Shown piece after piece: positions 52,934-62,363 of a stretch of DNA of 64,000 bases (the stretch's first letter is position 1; each line of letters opens with the position of its first letter). Under the pieces are notes generated by a model. The model was given only the letters and a program-made list of their open reading frames with translations. It had not been told where the DNA came from and made no database searches. The position numbers were made by a program, and so were the translations under genes. The DNA is from a virus, in the IMG/VR virus record IMGVR_UViG_3300042452_000950, positions 1 through 64,000 of that record. The stretch is one strand, 5' to 3'.

Positions 52934-54127
52934 ATGGCTATAACGCTCGATGCGACTACACACAGTTTAGAAATTACCACAAGTGCTGCTGTGAGCATGC
53001 ACTGGAACACTGCCTGGGTTGATGCTACCGCGTCAGCATTTACACCTGGAAGTAATCAAGGAACTATTAGCACTGCTACTACTACAGCGATAGTGGCCGC
53101 TCCTTCGCCGTCTACACAGCGCGGTGTAAAATTTATTAGTGTGTACAACAATGGAGTATCATCTCCTCAGACTGTAACAGTCAAAAAGGATGTTTCCGCG
53201 ACTGAATACACCTTATTTAAAACAACGATTCTTCCTGGGGAATCTCTTCAGTATTCTGACAACTCTGGGTGGGGGACTTTTGACGGTGTTGGTAGAAGAA
53301 GGGCGATTGCGCCAGAGCTGTCTACTGTTGGTGCGACAACGAGTCGAAGCTACTACAAAGTTGGTAGCACTAGTTACGGAGCAAACGTTTGGTATTGTTT
53401 CGCTAAAGACGCCGGAATGCCGGGAGCCTGGGCTCCAGGGACACCTGGCGTTGGTGGTAGGGCAACCGACGGAACGACCTCGGCGGACAACGGATGTTTT
53501 ATTATTCCAAGCTCATCAGCTTCTCAGTACATAACACAGGCAAACTTACACACCAGTTCCGCGGCGGCGTATACTCTGTGGGATATTCTTTTAGTCAATT
53601 CTGGTATGAACCAGACGCAGACAACATCTCAAACACTTAATACCGTAACGCTTCCTGCAAGAGACAATAACGGAACCACATCCGGTGAAGGATGTTACGC
53701 TGGACTTCTGTTTACAAGCGGAGGTACACACAGTGTTAATCCCTCTGCCACAATTACCTACACTAATTCCGCTGGAACCGGATCTAGAACAGGCACATTG
53801 ACAGCAATCGCTGGTGAGCAAATAGGCTCTAACCAAGTCGCTGGATCAGTAATTTTCTTTAAATTAGCCAACGGAGATAAGGGAGTACAATCAGTACAGT
53901 CAATAACACTCGCAGTATCTCTAGGAACTGCTGTGGCGTCTCTAATTATAGCTAGGCCGATTCTATCATTTGCGGGCGCGAGTAACTATTACACTTTAGT
54001 CAGGCAGTATGCCGATGGAAATCCTGGAATCAGAATCTTCAGTGGCTCCTGCCTACATGTTTTTATGCGTCCGAGCTCTAACCTGCAGTCCACCATATAC
54101 GGACAATTGATGATTTCCGAGAGATGA
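52934..54127 (+). CDS. Fibre-associated protein, first of a tandem pair
   Basis: 397 residues. N-terminal TTHSLEITTSAAVSMHWNT, then VTVKKDVSATEYTLFKTTIL and GESLQYSDNSGW, then DNNGTTSGEGCYAGLLFTSG and ARPILSF. Its neighbour (54124-55311) has the same blocks in the same order (SHSLELQTSG, LTVKKDVSGSET, DESLLYSAERGW, DNNGTSNGEGCYAGLL, IIARPV), so the two arose by duplication. Probably tail tip or receptor-binding subunits. Not recognised as a known family. Confidence 0.65.
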   Translation: MAITLDATTHSLEITTSAAVSMHWNTAWVDATASAFTPGSNQGTISTATTTAIVAAPSPSTQRGVKFISVYNNGVSSPQTVTVKKDVSATEYTLFKTTILPGESLQYSDNSGWGTFDGVGRRRAIAPELSTVGATTSRSYYKVGSTSYGANVWYCFAKDAGMPGAWAPGTPGVGGRATDGTTSADNGCFIIPSSSASQYITQANLHTSSAAAYTLWDILLVNSGMNQTQTTSQTLNTVTLPARDNNGTTSGEGCYAGLLFTSGGTHSVNPSATITYTNSAGTGSRTGTLTAIAGEQIGSNQVAGSVIFFKLANGDKGVQSVQSITLAVSLGTAVASLIIARPILSFAGASNYYTLVRQYADGNPGIRIFSGSCLHVFMRPSSNLQSTIYGQLMISER

Positions 54128-55311
54128 TTCAACTTACTAATACTTCTCACTCTCTTGAACTTCAAACAAGCGGCTCCAGTACAATAAACTGGTCTTGCTA
54201 CTACGTAGATATCGGAGCAGCTAGCACAACGCCAGGAAGCGCCCAAGGGTCGGTTGCATCGGCAACTACCACAACCATAGCCTCGGCTCCCGGAGCCAGC
54301 ACGACCAGATTGATAAAAAATATTATGGCTGTTAATACTGGTACGGCTTCCCAGACATTAACAGTCAAAAAAGATGTTAGCGGATCTGAAACAATAATTC
54401 TAAAGGCGACTATTAATAAAGACGAGTCGTTACTCTATTCGGCAGAACGAGGCTGGACTAGATACGATAGTGCTGGAAATGAAATTATCGATCTCGCTCA
54501 AAGAGATATAGCGGTAGATTTTTCATCTTCGTATAGAAAAACGGGCACAACGCCAGAGGCGGGTGCGACCTGGTATACACACGCTAAAGATACACCGGTG
54601 TGGTCACCGTTTACAAGCTCAACAGCAGGGCGAGCGACAGATGGAAGAACTTCGCCTGATTGGGCCGGGTGCTTGAGGCTATATTCACCGGCGAACACCT
54701 GGTATCTCAACGAGGTGGAGTTTTCTACGACGTTTAGAGGTGCCTACTCGTTCTGGGATATATTGTGGGCCAACGGGGGCATAGTTGTAACTACGACAAC
54801 TCAACAGATAATGAATAGCCCTATCACCGTTAACCTTCCACCTCGTGACAACAACGGAACATCAAATGGAGAAGGGTGCTACGCTGGATTATTAATTCTT
54901 ACGGCCACGACGAACGCATCAGCAATCTCTAACTCAACCATACGCTACACCAGCGCGGCAAACTCACCTAATAAAGTTGGAACCTTCAGCGCTATAACCG
55001 GTGATAGAATTGCGCCAACATTTGTCGCCGGATCGGTAGTCTGGTTTAAATTGGCTGCGGGAGATACCGGAGTCCGATCCATACAAGCGCTTACACTGAA
55101 TACAAGCTTAGGCGGTGGCCGTGTTGCGTTAATCATCGCTCGGCCAGTAACAGGAACCATCACCTACCAATATAACCCTTTTAATGTCAGCACAGGTTTC
55201 GATTTTCCAGGAATTAAGGTGTTCGCTGGATCTAATATGCACATGTTTTCAATTTACGAGTCAGCTATTAATAGCACTGTTTCCGCTGTAGTCAAATTTT
55301 TTGATGTGTGA
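54124..55311 (+). CDS. Fibre-associated protein, second of a tandem pair
   Basis: 395 residues, start overlapping the previous stop by 4 bases. Paralogue of 52934-54127, with the shared blocks listed there; the N-terminal and central parts match best, and the C-terminal 60 residues have diverged (FNVSTGFDFPGIKVFAGSNM). Last gene of the fibre operon. Confidence 0.65.
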   Translation: MIQLTNTSHSLELQTSGSSTINWSCYYVDIGAASTTPGSAQGSVASATTTTIASAPGASTTRLIKNIMAVNTGTASQTLTVKKDVSGSETIILKATINKDESLLYSAERGWTRYDSAGNEIIDLAQRDIAVDFSSSYRKTGTTPEAGATWYTHAKDTPVWSPFTSSTAGRATDGRTSPDWAGCLRLYSPANTWYLNEVEFSTTFRGAYSFWDILWANGGIVVTTTTQQIMNSPITVNLPPRDNNGTSNGEGCYAGLLILTATTNASAISNSTIRYTSAANSPNKVGTFSAITGDRIAPTFVAGSVVWFKLAAGDTGVRSIQALTLNTSLGGGRVALIIARPVTGTITYQYNPFNVSTGFDFPGIKVFAGSNMHMFSIYESAINSTVSAVVKFFDV

Positions 55312-55342
55312 TCTTTTAAGCTGTTCCAGGCTCTGATCACAC
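55306..55342. terminator. Possible terminator between converging genes
   Basis: Eight-base inverted repeat GTGTGATC/GATCACAC with a 21-base spacer, filling the whole gap between two converging genes. The loop is long and there is no clear T-run, so support is limited. Confidence 0.4.
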
Positions 55343-56065
55343 CTACGATATGGCCGACGCTTTTCGTATTGATACCGGGGGACGGTCGGAGTAAATCAGG
55401 CACATCCGATAGAACCAGCCACCGCTATGGGCCGGAGGAAATTTTCTGATGGCTCTCGAACCATAGCAAAGGATTTCTCCGTCAATCTGAACTTTTAACT
55501 GCGGCGGTTGCCAGATTTGTCTATCTTCAATAACACTATTAATCGATGTCATGACTCTATCTTCAGGCTGATCAAGATCGAGTACCATTGACGTAGGCTC
55601 ATCTATAAAAACGGGATGGTGCACACCGTCGACCTCTGAACTAGTGACGGCGTCGAAGTATCGGAACATTTTATAGAGATGGTATAGCTCTTTGAATTTA
55701 TCTTTATCCGCTTTGGAGAAAAGTCGATCCGGTGTGTGCCACCTTATATTTCCGAATAGGTGTCCCGATGAGAAGTAACCAGCAATAATCGTGACGCTTG
55801 CATGTAATTGTTTCGATCTTACCGCATCAGATTGTTCTAGAGCAATATAAGTAGAGTCTTTTAAAACTTCAGAGAGGAGGTGTCTTGTTATGACACCCCC
55901 TCTTTTTACAGCGTCTTCGTAAGAAATACCATGAAGAGTAGGCTCGGTCTTAATAGCGTTCATACCGAACTTCGGCACAAACGTTACCCGACGAACGTCG
56001 GTTTTAAATTTGATCGAGCTCTCCATGAAATCACTTAATAGGGCAAGCCCCGCCTTCACATTCAA
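55343..56065 (-). CDS. Unassigned protein downstream of ribonucleotide reductase
   Basis: 240 residues from the ATG at 56065, supported by AAAGGA nine bases upstream; a second ATG at 56026 just after the reductase stop is the alternative. Features: RRVTFVPKFGMNAIKT, ASVTIIAGYFSSGHLFGNIR and DRQIWQPPQLKVQIDGE. Not recognised. Overlap with the reductase suggests translational coupling. Confidence 0.65.
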   Translation of the reverse strand: MNVKAGLALLSDFMESSIKFKTDVRRVTFVPKFGMNAIKTEPTLHGISYEDAVKRGGVITRHLLSEVLKDSTYIALEQSDAVRSKQLHASVTIIAGYFSSGHLFGNIRWHTPDRLFSKADKDKFKELYHLYKMFRYFDAVTSSEVDGVHHPVFIDEPTSMVLDLDQPEDRVMTSINSVIEDRQIWQPPQLKVQIDGEILCYGSRAIRKFPPAHSGGWFYRMCLIYSDRPPVSIRKASAIS

Positions 56066-58004
56066 AACTATCCTTTAACTCTACATGAGTAGTTAATCCT
56101 GCTGTGATGGGCTTAATCTTCGCGGCCATGGTCTCGAATTGCTCCTTCGTGATCTCTTCGTAAGGAGCCTGAGCAAATCCGTGGTCCGAGTGGAGCAGGA
56201 ACGAGATCGCTTTAATCGATGTGTTAAAGTTAGCTTTCAACCAATCTTTTATCTGATCAAGTTCCTCGTACTTATAGTAGACAGTACAGGAAACACTGTT
56301 ATCAGACCAATGCGTCTGCAGGAATTTGACCGTTTCGAGCATCTCGATCGCCGTAACCTCTTTCGCTGTCTTTCCGCTACGAGACCGGACAGGGAAACTG
56401 ACCACCATAGTATCGTGATCCTTTGAACCGTCGAGTCGGAGCACCGGCTCAACGTGATGACCCGTGTTTCTGCAGAGCGCGACTAACGGATCGTTTGCAG
56501 CCATGCGCACACGACGGATATAGAACGGTGCGTAGTCAGGGTGGGCGCCAGGAGCGACACCTGACAGGAGTGACAGTGTTCCGGACGGCTTGATTGTTGT
56601 TAGTTTGATCGAGGGATTGATCTGCTTGCCGTGAATCTGAGACAGCGTCTTAGAGAATTCTACGTCGGTCTGCTCAAGATGCTGATAGACAACATCAAGA
56701 GCCTGCTCATTAACAAATGACGGGCGCTGATACCATCCGGTAATTCCTTGACCGAGACGACGGTTCTTTTCTAAGATCTTATTGGCTTCGGGCCAGTGGT
56801 GCGGAACTGTGGTAATGATCTTCTGTACCTTATACAAAAGTTCAGCTACCTCTTTAAATTCAGCGATATCGCGGATGTTCGGCAAGTGAATTTCGGCGAG
56901 ATTGCAGCTTTCTTTATCTTCTAATGTAATCTCCGCGCACGGGTTAGTTCCCATGACGTCCGGATCGATCCTGTGGAGATCTTTGAGACGGCCCTTCTGG
57001 CGGCAAAGCTTAAGGTTCATCAATCCGTAAGGCTCACCCTCCTTCGGCATATACCCATTCCAGAACTCGTCAGGAATGTTGTCGAACGAGTTAGCAACAA
57101 TCGTATTATTGCTCTTGTCTCTCCACGACGGAATAGCTCCCGTGGACCACCGCTTGGCACGGAGGAAGTTGAAATCATCCGGATCTCCAAGAGCCAGCTC
57201 CGCAGAACGGCGGACGTTACCAGCTACAACGATTGATCCTATGATGTTAGCAATGTCGAGCACATCAATAGGTCGCAGACGCTTCATCGTGCGGCTCTTA
57301 AAGATTTTGCAGATGTCTTCTAACCCAGAGCACAGGTCTTCGGGGCCGCTAGCTACCCCACCGAATCCTTTGATAGGCGTCCCTTTTCCGCGCACACATA
57401 TAGTTGAATACGAGAAGGACTTACCCGTCTCGAAGAACGATTCTAAAGTTCTTGCTAGGAGTTCTACCCAGCCCTCACGTGAGTCCGGAACAATGAAATC
57501 GGCGTCGCTTGTATCCTGACGGGTAATATTGACGCCCCGCTTGATGATGGGAAGTTGATATACGTGTTCTTTCTGAATGTTAAAGCCGACACCACCTCCT
57601 AGCATCAACATTTCAAAAAGGAAACAGAACGCCGACGGCTTATCAAAGGTGACGAAGTAGCAGTTATTAAGACTGGCAGATCCAATACGATCGACGGTTT
57701 TGGATCCGAGTTGCCAGAAGGCTCTTCCAGATACGGTTCCTTTTAGGTTGAAGATATGGTCATAGAGACGCATACCCTCGTCAATCGTCATAGCTCCGCG
57801 AGATAGCTTTAACACAGCGTTAACAACGCGCTCGCAGGTTTCCCACATCTCCTCAGTTCTGTCTTGTCCTTCAACTTTGCGGGAATACGTACGCTTGTAG
57901 ACAATATACCCGACGGGGCCCCAGGGAACTGAAAGATTGCGGTAGGCCTCCACAAAAGCCTTGGGCAATTGCGGAACGGAATTGATAACTTCAGTAGTCT
58001 GCAT
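56031..58004 (-). CDS. nrdJ: Class II (adenosylcobalamin-dependent) ribonucleotide reductase
   Basis: 657 residues, single chain. It reduces ribonucleoside triphosphates to deoxy forms using B12. NNCYFV, GGGVGFNIQ, the catalytic-loop NPCAEITLEDKESCNLAEI (NPCAE near 56934-56950) and TTIKPSGTLSLLSGVAPGAH are typical of the monomeric RTPR branch. The C-terminus ECEGGACPIK carries the two cysteines that exchange with thioredoxin-type reductants. No separate small subunit or activase is needed. Has its own promoter and a terminator just upstream. Confidence 0.92.
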   Translation of the reverse strand: MQTTEVINSVPQLPKAFVEAYRNLSVPWGPVGYIVYKRTYSRKVEGQDRTEEMWETCERVVNAVLKLSRGAMTIDEGMRLYDHIFNLKGTVSGRAFWQLGSKTVDRIGSASLNNCYFVTFDKPSAFCFLFEMLMLGGGVGFNIQKEHVYQLPIIKRGVNITRQDTSDADFIVPDSREGWVELLARTLESFFETGKSFSYSTICVRGKGTPIKGFGGVASGPEDLCSGLEDICKIFKSRTMKRLRPIDVLDIANIIGSIVVAGNVRRSAELALGDPDDFNFLRAKRWSTGAIPSWRDKSNNTIVANSFDNIPDEFWNGYMPKEGEPYGLMNLKLCRQKGRLKDLHRIDPDVMGTNPCAEITLEDKESCNLAEIHLPNIRDIAEFKEVAELLYKVQKIITTVPHHWPEANKILEKNRRLGQGITGWYQRPSFVNEQALDVVYQHLEQTDVEFSKTLSQIHGKQINPSIKLTTIKPSGTLSLLSGVAPGAHPDYAPFYIRRVRMAANDPLVALCRNTGHHVEPVLRLDGSKDHDTMVVSFPVRSRSGKTAKEVTAIEMLETVKFLQTHWSDNSVSCTVYYKYEELDQIKDWLKANFNTSIKAISFLLHSDHGFAQAPYEEITKEQFETMAAKIKPITAGLTTHVELKDSFECEGGACPIK

Positions 58005-58037
58005 GAAATAGTTCCTTGTAAAAATGTTGGTTCCCTT

Positions 58038-58065
58038 ATTTTAGCATGACTTGTTGTCCCTACAA
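58038..58065 (-). promoter_or_regulatory. Extended -10 promoter of the reductase gene
   Basis: Minus strand TTGTAG, 16 bases, TAAAAT preceded by TGC (TGCTAAAAT). It lies 34 bases before the reductase ATG, directly after a terminator. Confidence 0.6.
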
Positions 58066-58087
58066 CTACCTTATTAAAAAAATAAAT

Positions 58088-58128
58088 GGTAGCGGAATAC
58101 GACACAACAAGTGACGCATCCCGCTACC
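58088..58128 (-). terminator. Terminator between helicase operon and reductase
   Basis: GGTAGCGG/CCGCTACC stem with further G-U and A-T pairs, followed on the minus strand by ATTTATTTTTTT (58074-58087). Confidence 0.8.
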
Positions 58129-58155
58129 TCCAAACCATTCCCAATAGTCTTATGA

Positions 58156-59520
58156 CTAATAATCGCCGTCTTCTGCGGCCTCCAGATCTTCGGTTCGACC
58201 AATCTGATCAAACTTCATCTCGTGATAGTCCCAGTTAAACCTATAAGGATTACCGGGAGTACCGTCACGAACCTTCATCGAAGTGATGTCGATCTGCTTG
58301 GCTTTACGCAGAGCCGGAGGTTGAAACAAGCCGATAATGTTGTTTGAGTCTTGGCCGATGCTCATAGAGAAGGCGATGTCATCGGTCGAGGATGTATGAA
58401 TATTTTTAGATCCTTGTTTGAATTGCGTGGCAAGCATGTAATGCCTGTCGGTTAGAAGAGTGTGAAGACGCATCTGCTGCATATTAGCCTCGACACGTTC
58501 CCAGCGCTTCTCTCCGGGACCTTGCATGTAATAGAATCCGTCAATGACCACGAGTGAGGCCCCGAAGTCGTCCGCCTGCGCCCTAATCTGTTCCGGTGTT
58601 CCTGCGGTATCGGGGCCGACGATGCGAATGTTATCGCCGACCACGACCCCGTAGTCGTTAGGAACTGTCAGCAGATCGATTCCTTTATTGTAGGCTGCAC
58701 GTTCTTCTGGAGATATTTTTCCAGACCTGAGTCTGTTAAAGCTGACTCTCGTGTAGAGAGATGCCAGGCGTCTTGAAATATCTAGAACAGGCATTTCACA
58801 GCTAACTACAAGAACCTTAGTTTGTAATTCTTTCTTGCGAGCGTCAGTGAGCGGAATAATATCCTGAGGTCGATGAACAATAAAAGGATCTCCGCTAGCA
58901 GCAGAAATCGCAGATAGAAGTACGAACCAGGTTTTCCCTACACCGGTCTTTGCTAGAACACCCGTAATTTGGGCAGGCTGCCATCCAAGTAGTTCCTCAT
59001 AAAGGAAATAAAACGGAATAGGAATTCCAGCGGCCTCGCCAGCGATCACCTTATCGAGATCGTCCCTGAGCAGAGGAACCATCTCTGACAAGGTGGCTAC
59101 ACGTCCGCTGGACCTCGTATACTTTGAATGCATCTTGCGGAGAGCCTCGTCCATAAACTGGAGCAGTGGCTTTCCGTCCGGAGTGCTTTCGTATTCTTTT
59201 GCCAAATCATTAGAGAACGCCTGTATATCTACCCTAATGGAGCGGCTTACAACCTCGTCGTATAGAGACTGAAGCGGGGCTCTAGGAATTTTTGAATTGA
59301 ACAGCACTTCCTTAGGAAGCTGTTCAAATCTCTGGAGTACCATTTTGTGATCAGGAATCTGCTTGTATTTATTCCTGTATTCAACAATGTACTCTACAAC
59401 GTCTTTATAGGGCTCGGAAAAGACAGTTGGAGTCAGCCCTTGTTTGAGAAGCTGGTTAACCTCTCCAGCATCGGCTGTGACTAACTTAGTTAGAAACAGC
59501 GGCTCAATCCGTTCCATCAT
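58156..59520 (-). CDS. DnaB-like replicative helicase
   Basis: 454 residues. N-terminal helical region, then a RecA-type core: Walker A TGVLAKTGVGKTWF, KVLVVSCEMP (motif 1a, as in DnaB and gp41), SLVVIDGFYYMQGP (Walker B), ATQFKQGSKN in the motif 3 position (usually S/T-Q-x-x-R). Loads on the lagging strand and works with the primase at 42 kb. The tail is acidic (EDLEAAEDGDY). Overlaps the upstream gene by 4 bases. Confidence 0.8.
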   Translation of the reverse strand: MMERIEPLFLTKLVTADAGEVNQLLKQGLTPTVFSEPYKDVVEYIVEYRNKYKQIPDHKMVLQRFEQLPKEVLFNSKIPRAPLQSLYDEVVSRSIRVDIQAFSNDLAKEYESTPDGKPLLQFMDEALRKMHSKYTRSSGRVATLSEMVPLLRDDLDKVIAGEAAGIPIPFYFLYEELLGWQPAQITGVLAKTGVGKTWFVLLSAISAASGDPFIVHRPQDIIPLTDARKKELQTKVLVVSCEMPVLDISRRLASLYTRVSFNRLRSGKISPEERAAYNKGIDLLTVPNDYGVVVGDNIRIVGPDTAGTPEQIRAQADDFGASLVVIDGFYYMQGPGEKRWERVEANMQQMRLHTLLTDRHYMLATQFKQGSKNIHTSSTDDIAFSMSIGQDSNNIIGLFQPPALRKAKQIDITSMKVRDGTPGNPYRFNWDYHEMKFDQIGRTEDLEAAEDGDY

Positions 59521-60047
59521 GACTTGAGGGCGTCTTCCAGTTGTTTGTACTGAATAATCGAGGGTAATGTGTCGTGATTAGGTCCGATAACGATTGTGAT
59601 ATTGCGATGTCGCTGTTGACGACTATTGATGATCTTATCCAACTCAGCTCTATGATTACGACAGATTGCTTCTGAGGTATTGTCTGGGATATTTGAAATG
59701 ATCAATACATCTGCGGTTTTGTAACTGGTGAAGATGTCAGTTTCTGTCCAATTACACATGGCAACTTCTCTACCAGGGTTCCTTGGAAACTTTGTGCCAT
59801 CACACCACATGGCGATATCAGCATAGTTGCTAAATGCTTTGACAATCGAAGCTACCTGCTTGATGTCTCTCATGCTATCGATATTGAAAATAGGGATATC
59901 TTTCGCAATCATATATGGAGTTTTTACCAGCTCGATCGGAGCGCACTTAGCGATCAGCTCAATTATCTTTGGCTGAAATCCTGTATCAGTGTTATCGAGC
60001 CAATCCTTAATGGATCTCGACTCGTGAATCGGTTTATCCCATATCAT
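59517..60047 (-). CDS. Possible helicase loader (degenerate AAA+)
   Basis: 176 residues just upstream of and overlapping the helicase. The second half (DVLIISNIPDNTSEAICRNH and ELDKIINSRQQRHRNITIVI) follows the Walker B, sensor and arginine pattern of DnaC/IstB-type ATPases, but there is no Walker A P-loop. A nucleotide-independent loader or remnant is one reading. The call is an inference from gene order and this weak resemblance. Confidence 0.45.
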   Translation of the reverse strand: MIWDKPIHESRSIKDWLDNTDTGFQPKIIELIAKCAPIELVKTPYMIAKDIPIFNIDSMRDIKQVASIVKAFSNYADIAMWCDGTKFPRNPGREVAMCNWTETDIFTSYKTADVLIISNIPDNTSEAICRNHRAELDKIINSRQQRHRNITIVIGPNHDTLPSIIQYKQLEDALKS

Positions 60048-61072
60048 CGGAACTTGTTTTGTTGAAGGATGTGAGGGTAATTCTCCAGCAGGGCGCTGCT
60101 AGAGATCCGGATGAATTTAGCTCGATTTTTAAACTCTTCTAGGGTTGTAGCACCGACATAGGACATAGACGAGCGAATTCCCTCGAAAATTTCTCGGAAT
60201 ACACGAGAAGTACTTCCTACTTCTTGGGTAGTGACCATCGTAGTAATGCCTTCATCGTTAGCAAACTTGCCTTTAAACGCTTCTTGCGCGGCCTTGCTTG
60301 CCATGCCTCGGTATGTAGATATTCCCATTCCATACCCATCGGTAAAGTCCGTTCCGGCAAACATAGAACCCGTCATGACGGCCTTAACGTTAGGAAGTGC
60401 TAGAGCCTTGGCGATATCTCCAGTGTGCTTAAATCCACCATCTGCAATGATCTGAACGCCAACTTCTGAGCAAAGACTGAGTGCAGAGAACTGCGGCATT
60501 CCGACGCCTGTTTTAAGCCTGGTAGTGCAGACAGATCCGGCTCCGATGCCAACTTTGATAATATGCGCTCCCCACTCATGTAATCTGGATACAGCTTCAG
60601 GTGTGCACACATTACCGGCGATGACTCGGCATCCAGGATACTCATCTCGGATATACCAAATGGTCTCCTTCATATTCACTGAGTCGCCGTGAGCGATATC
60701 AATACACATACCACAGTTTAATTTTCCAAGCATGTCGATGCGTTCTCTATCCTGGTGAATAACTCCCACTGAAAAGAACGACTCATCAGACCATGTATCG
60801 ACTACAGCTTTTTTCATTTGCTCAACCGATAGATATCGGTGAAGAATACCGATGCCGATCTTTTCCATAGTAACGTATTTAACCATGGCTACCCCACTGA
60901 TGGTATCCATGTTGGCAGGGATGACCGGTTTTGTTTTGATATAACCGAGATCGCCAAAATCGAATTTAGTTTCTATTGAAACATCAGATCTTGATCTGAC
61001 TGCTGAATGTGCGGGAACAATCAGGACATCATCAAACGTTAGATAATTGATAGCCGGGTTGTACAGGTCCAT
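60044..61072 (-). CDS. guaC: GMP reductase
   Basis: 342 residues, TIM-barrel of the IMPDH/GMPR family without CBS domains. FDDVLIVPAHS, PANMDTISG, DIAHGDS, GIGAGSVCTTRLKTGVGMPQ (catalytic Cys with the TxxKTGVG form of GMP reductases), IIADGGF, GSMFAG and YVGATTLEEFKNRAKFIRI at the C-terminus. IMPDH's Arg-Tyr flap is not seen. It would convert GMP to IMP with NADPH, shifting purines towards adenine nucleotides. TTTTGGAG gives a clear binding site. Confidence 0.8.
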   Translation of the reverse strand: MDLYNPAINYLTFDDVLIVPAHSAVRSRSDVSIETKFDFGDLGYIKTKPVIPANMDTISGVAMVKYVTMEKIGIGILHRYLSVEQMKKAVVDTWSDESFFSVGVIHQDRERIDMLGKLNCGMCIDIAHGDSVNMKETIWYIRDEYPGCRVIAGNVCTPEAVSRLHEWGAHIIKVGIGAGSVCTTRLKTGVGMPQFSALSLCSEVGVQIIADGGFKHTGDIAKALALPNVKAVMTGSMFAGTDFTDGYGMGISTYRGMASKAAQEAFKGKFANDEGITTMVTTQEVGSTSRVFREIFEGIRSSMSYVGATTLEEFKNRAKFIRISSSALLENYPHILQQNKFR

Positions 61073-61083
61073 GGTGTTTCTCC

Positions 61084-61117
61084 AAAAGAAAGGGCCGCAC
61101 CCAAATAGATGCGGCCC
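61084..61117 (-). terminator. Terminator/attenuator upstream of guaC
   Basis: GGGCCGCA (61092-61099) pairs with TGCGGCCC (61110-61117), followed on the minus strand by TTTCTTTT, which runs straight into the guaC binding site. Confidence 0.8.
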
Positions 61118-61142
61118 AATACCAACATTTCAGAATTTAGAA

Positions 61143-62297
61143 CTATTTAACCAACTCAAGCTTAGGGGCCTGTGCGGCCTCAGTCGGCGGATGAGCCTGG
61201 GCAAAAATTTGCTCGACGTATTCACGCACCTTGAGGTCGGGAAGACCGAGGTGATCTTCAAACACGCCATAGATGCTGAGCTGGACCTCTTTATTCTGAG
61301 TCACGCCCACGCGCCAGTTCTTAGCACCGAGAAGGAGCTTATTGTCCTTACCGACCATGGCAATGCTGATAGTGAATCCGTATGTGGGCTGATTCTTTTG
61401 ACCATCTTGCTCCATATCAATAATGGAGCCGTTGGTGTTGAGTAGCCCGAATTGATAAAGTATGAGATACTTGGCGCCCAACCGCATCACTTCGCGAGCG
61501 AGCGTCTGAGTACGCTGTTGATCGCTCTGTGCTTCCGAGATGTTAAGCACCAGCGTCTCATTATTTCCAACTAGAACGGCAACCATGGGGAAAGGCCACA
61601 TTCCATTTTGCAGCATCTCCACCCGTCCAGGAGTATTTAACACATTAGCGAGACCGTGCATAATGACACTGTCAAGATCGGTGTGCTCGATCTTTTCCCA
61701 TTTGAATTCAGTTTTATCTTCTGCGAAATTTAGAGGGAAGACAGTGCCATCGGTCTTGGTACTGACGTAGGGCATGCCCATCAGCGGCCAATTCTGCGGC
61801 TTAAACTTGATCTTTGCCTTATTTTCGGGCCTGATTTCTCGACTGATAATAGAATTGATAATTGTTAATGAATCTTCGATCTGCTTTGCATACTGAGAAT
61901 GCAGCTTTGCGATATCGGTAGTAATAACTACCGGTTCATTTTGTGTCAACGCTCGGACGTAGACTCCCTTAGCCGACCCTTCGGACACAATGCGAAGAGG
62001 AAGAAGTCCGCCGAGACGTACGACAATATCCGACATCAGCTTCGACGCGTAGAAGCTATACGACTTCATATCCTGATCATATTGATAATATTGCGAAGCC
62101 AGCTTTTCGTTGAAGGCCTCGGTCTCGTTGTAGAGCGCGGTCATTAGAGCTGTCCGTTGTGTCGCTGTGCTGTTCATGAGCTCAACGATACGATCGAACT
62201 CGTGCTGCTCGCTCTCCGTTAGTTGGACCTGCTGTCCAACGGTATAGGTTTTATTCTGGATTGAAAAAGTATTAGGATTGAGTGCGGTGGTTAGCAT
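61143..62297 (-). CDS. Unassigned 384-residue protein
   Basis: Helical N-terminal half (SEQHEFDRIVELMNSTATQR, LYNETEAFNEKLASQYYQY) and a beta-rich C-terminal half (FPMVAVLVGNNETLVLNISE, YGFTISIAMVGKDNKLLLG). Codons are strongly biased, suggesting high expression. Not recognised. Stands alone between a promoter gap and the guaC attenuator. Confidence 0.7.
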   Translation of the reverse strand: MLTTALNPNTFSIQNKTYTVGQQVQLTESEQHEFDRIVELMNSTATQRTALMTALYNETEAFNEKLASQYYQYDQDMKSYSFYASKLMSDIVVRLGGLLPLRIVSEGSAKGVYVRALTQNEPVVITTDIAKLHSQYAKQIEDSLTIINSIISREIRPENKAKIKFKPQNWPLMGMPYVSTKTDGTVFPLNFAEDKTEFKWEKIEHTDLDSVIMHGLANVLNTPGRVEMLQNGMWPFPMVAVLVGNNETLVLNISEAQSDQQRTQTLAREVMRLGAKYLILYQFGLLNTNGSIIDMEQDGQKNQPTYGFTISIAMVGKDNKLLLGAKNWRVGVTQNKEVQLSIYGVFEDHLGLPDLKVREYVEQIFAQAHPPTEAAQAPKLELVK

Positions 62298-62363
62298 AAC
62301 TAAGATTCCAAAATGGTGTGGTGATATTAGTCTAAATCGCAGTCCGGCTAGTTGGTAGAATTT
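62298..62363 (-). promoter_or_regulatory. Intergenic start region, possible promoter
   Basis: Minus strand TAGCCGGACTGC followed by TAATAT nine bases later. The first block loosely resembles the TAGCCAAAACTG block of the island promoters, but spacing and -10 do not match. A promoter is likely here; its type is unclear. Confidence 0.3.

Noticed and set aside
58143-58156. CATAAGACTATT box before the reductase terminator.
   Set aside because: There is no upstream block at the right spacing, and any transcript would end at the 58088-58128 terminator within 60 bases. The TGCTAAAAT promoter explains the reductase better.
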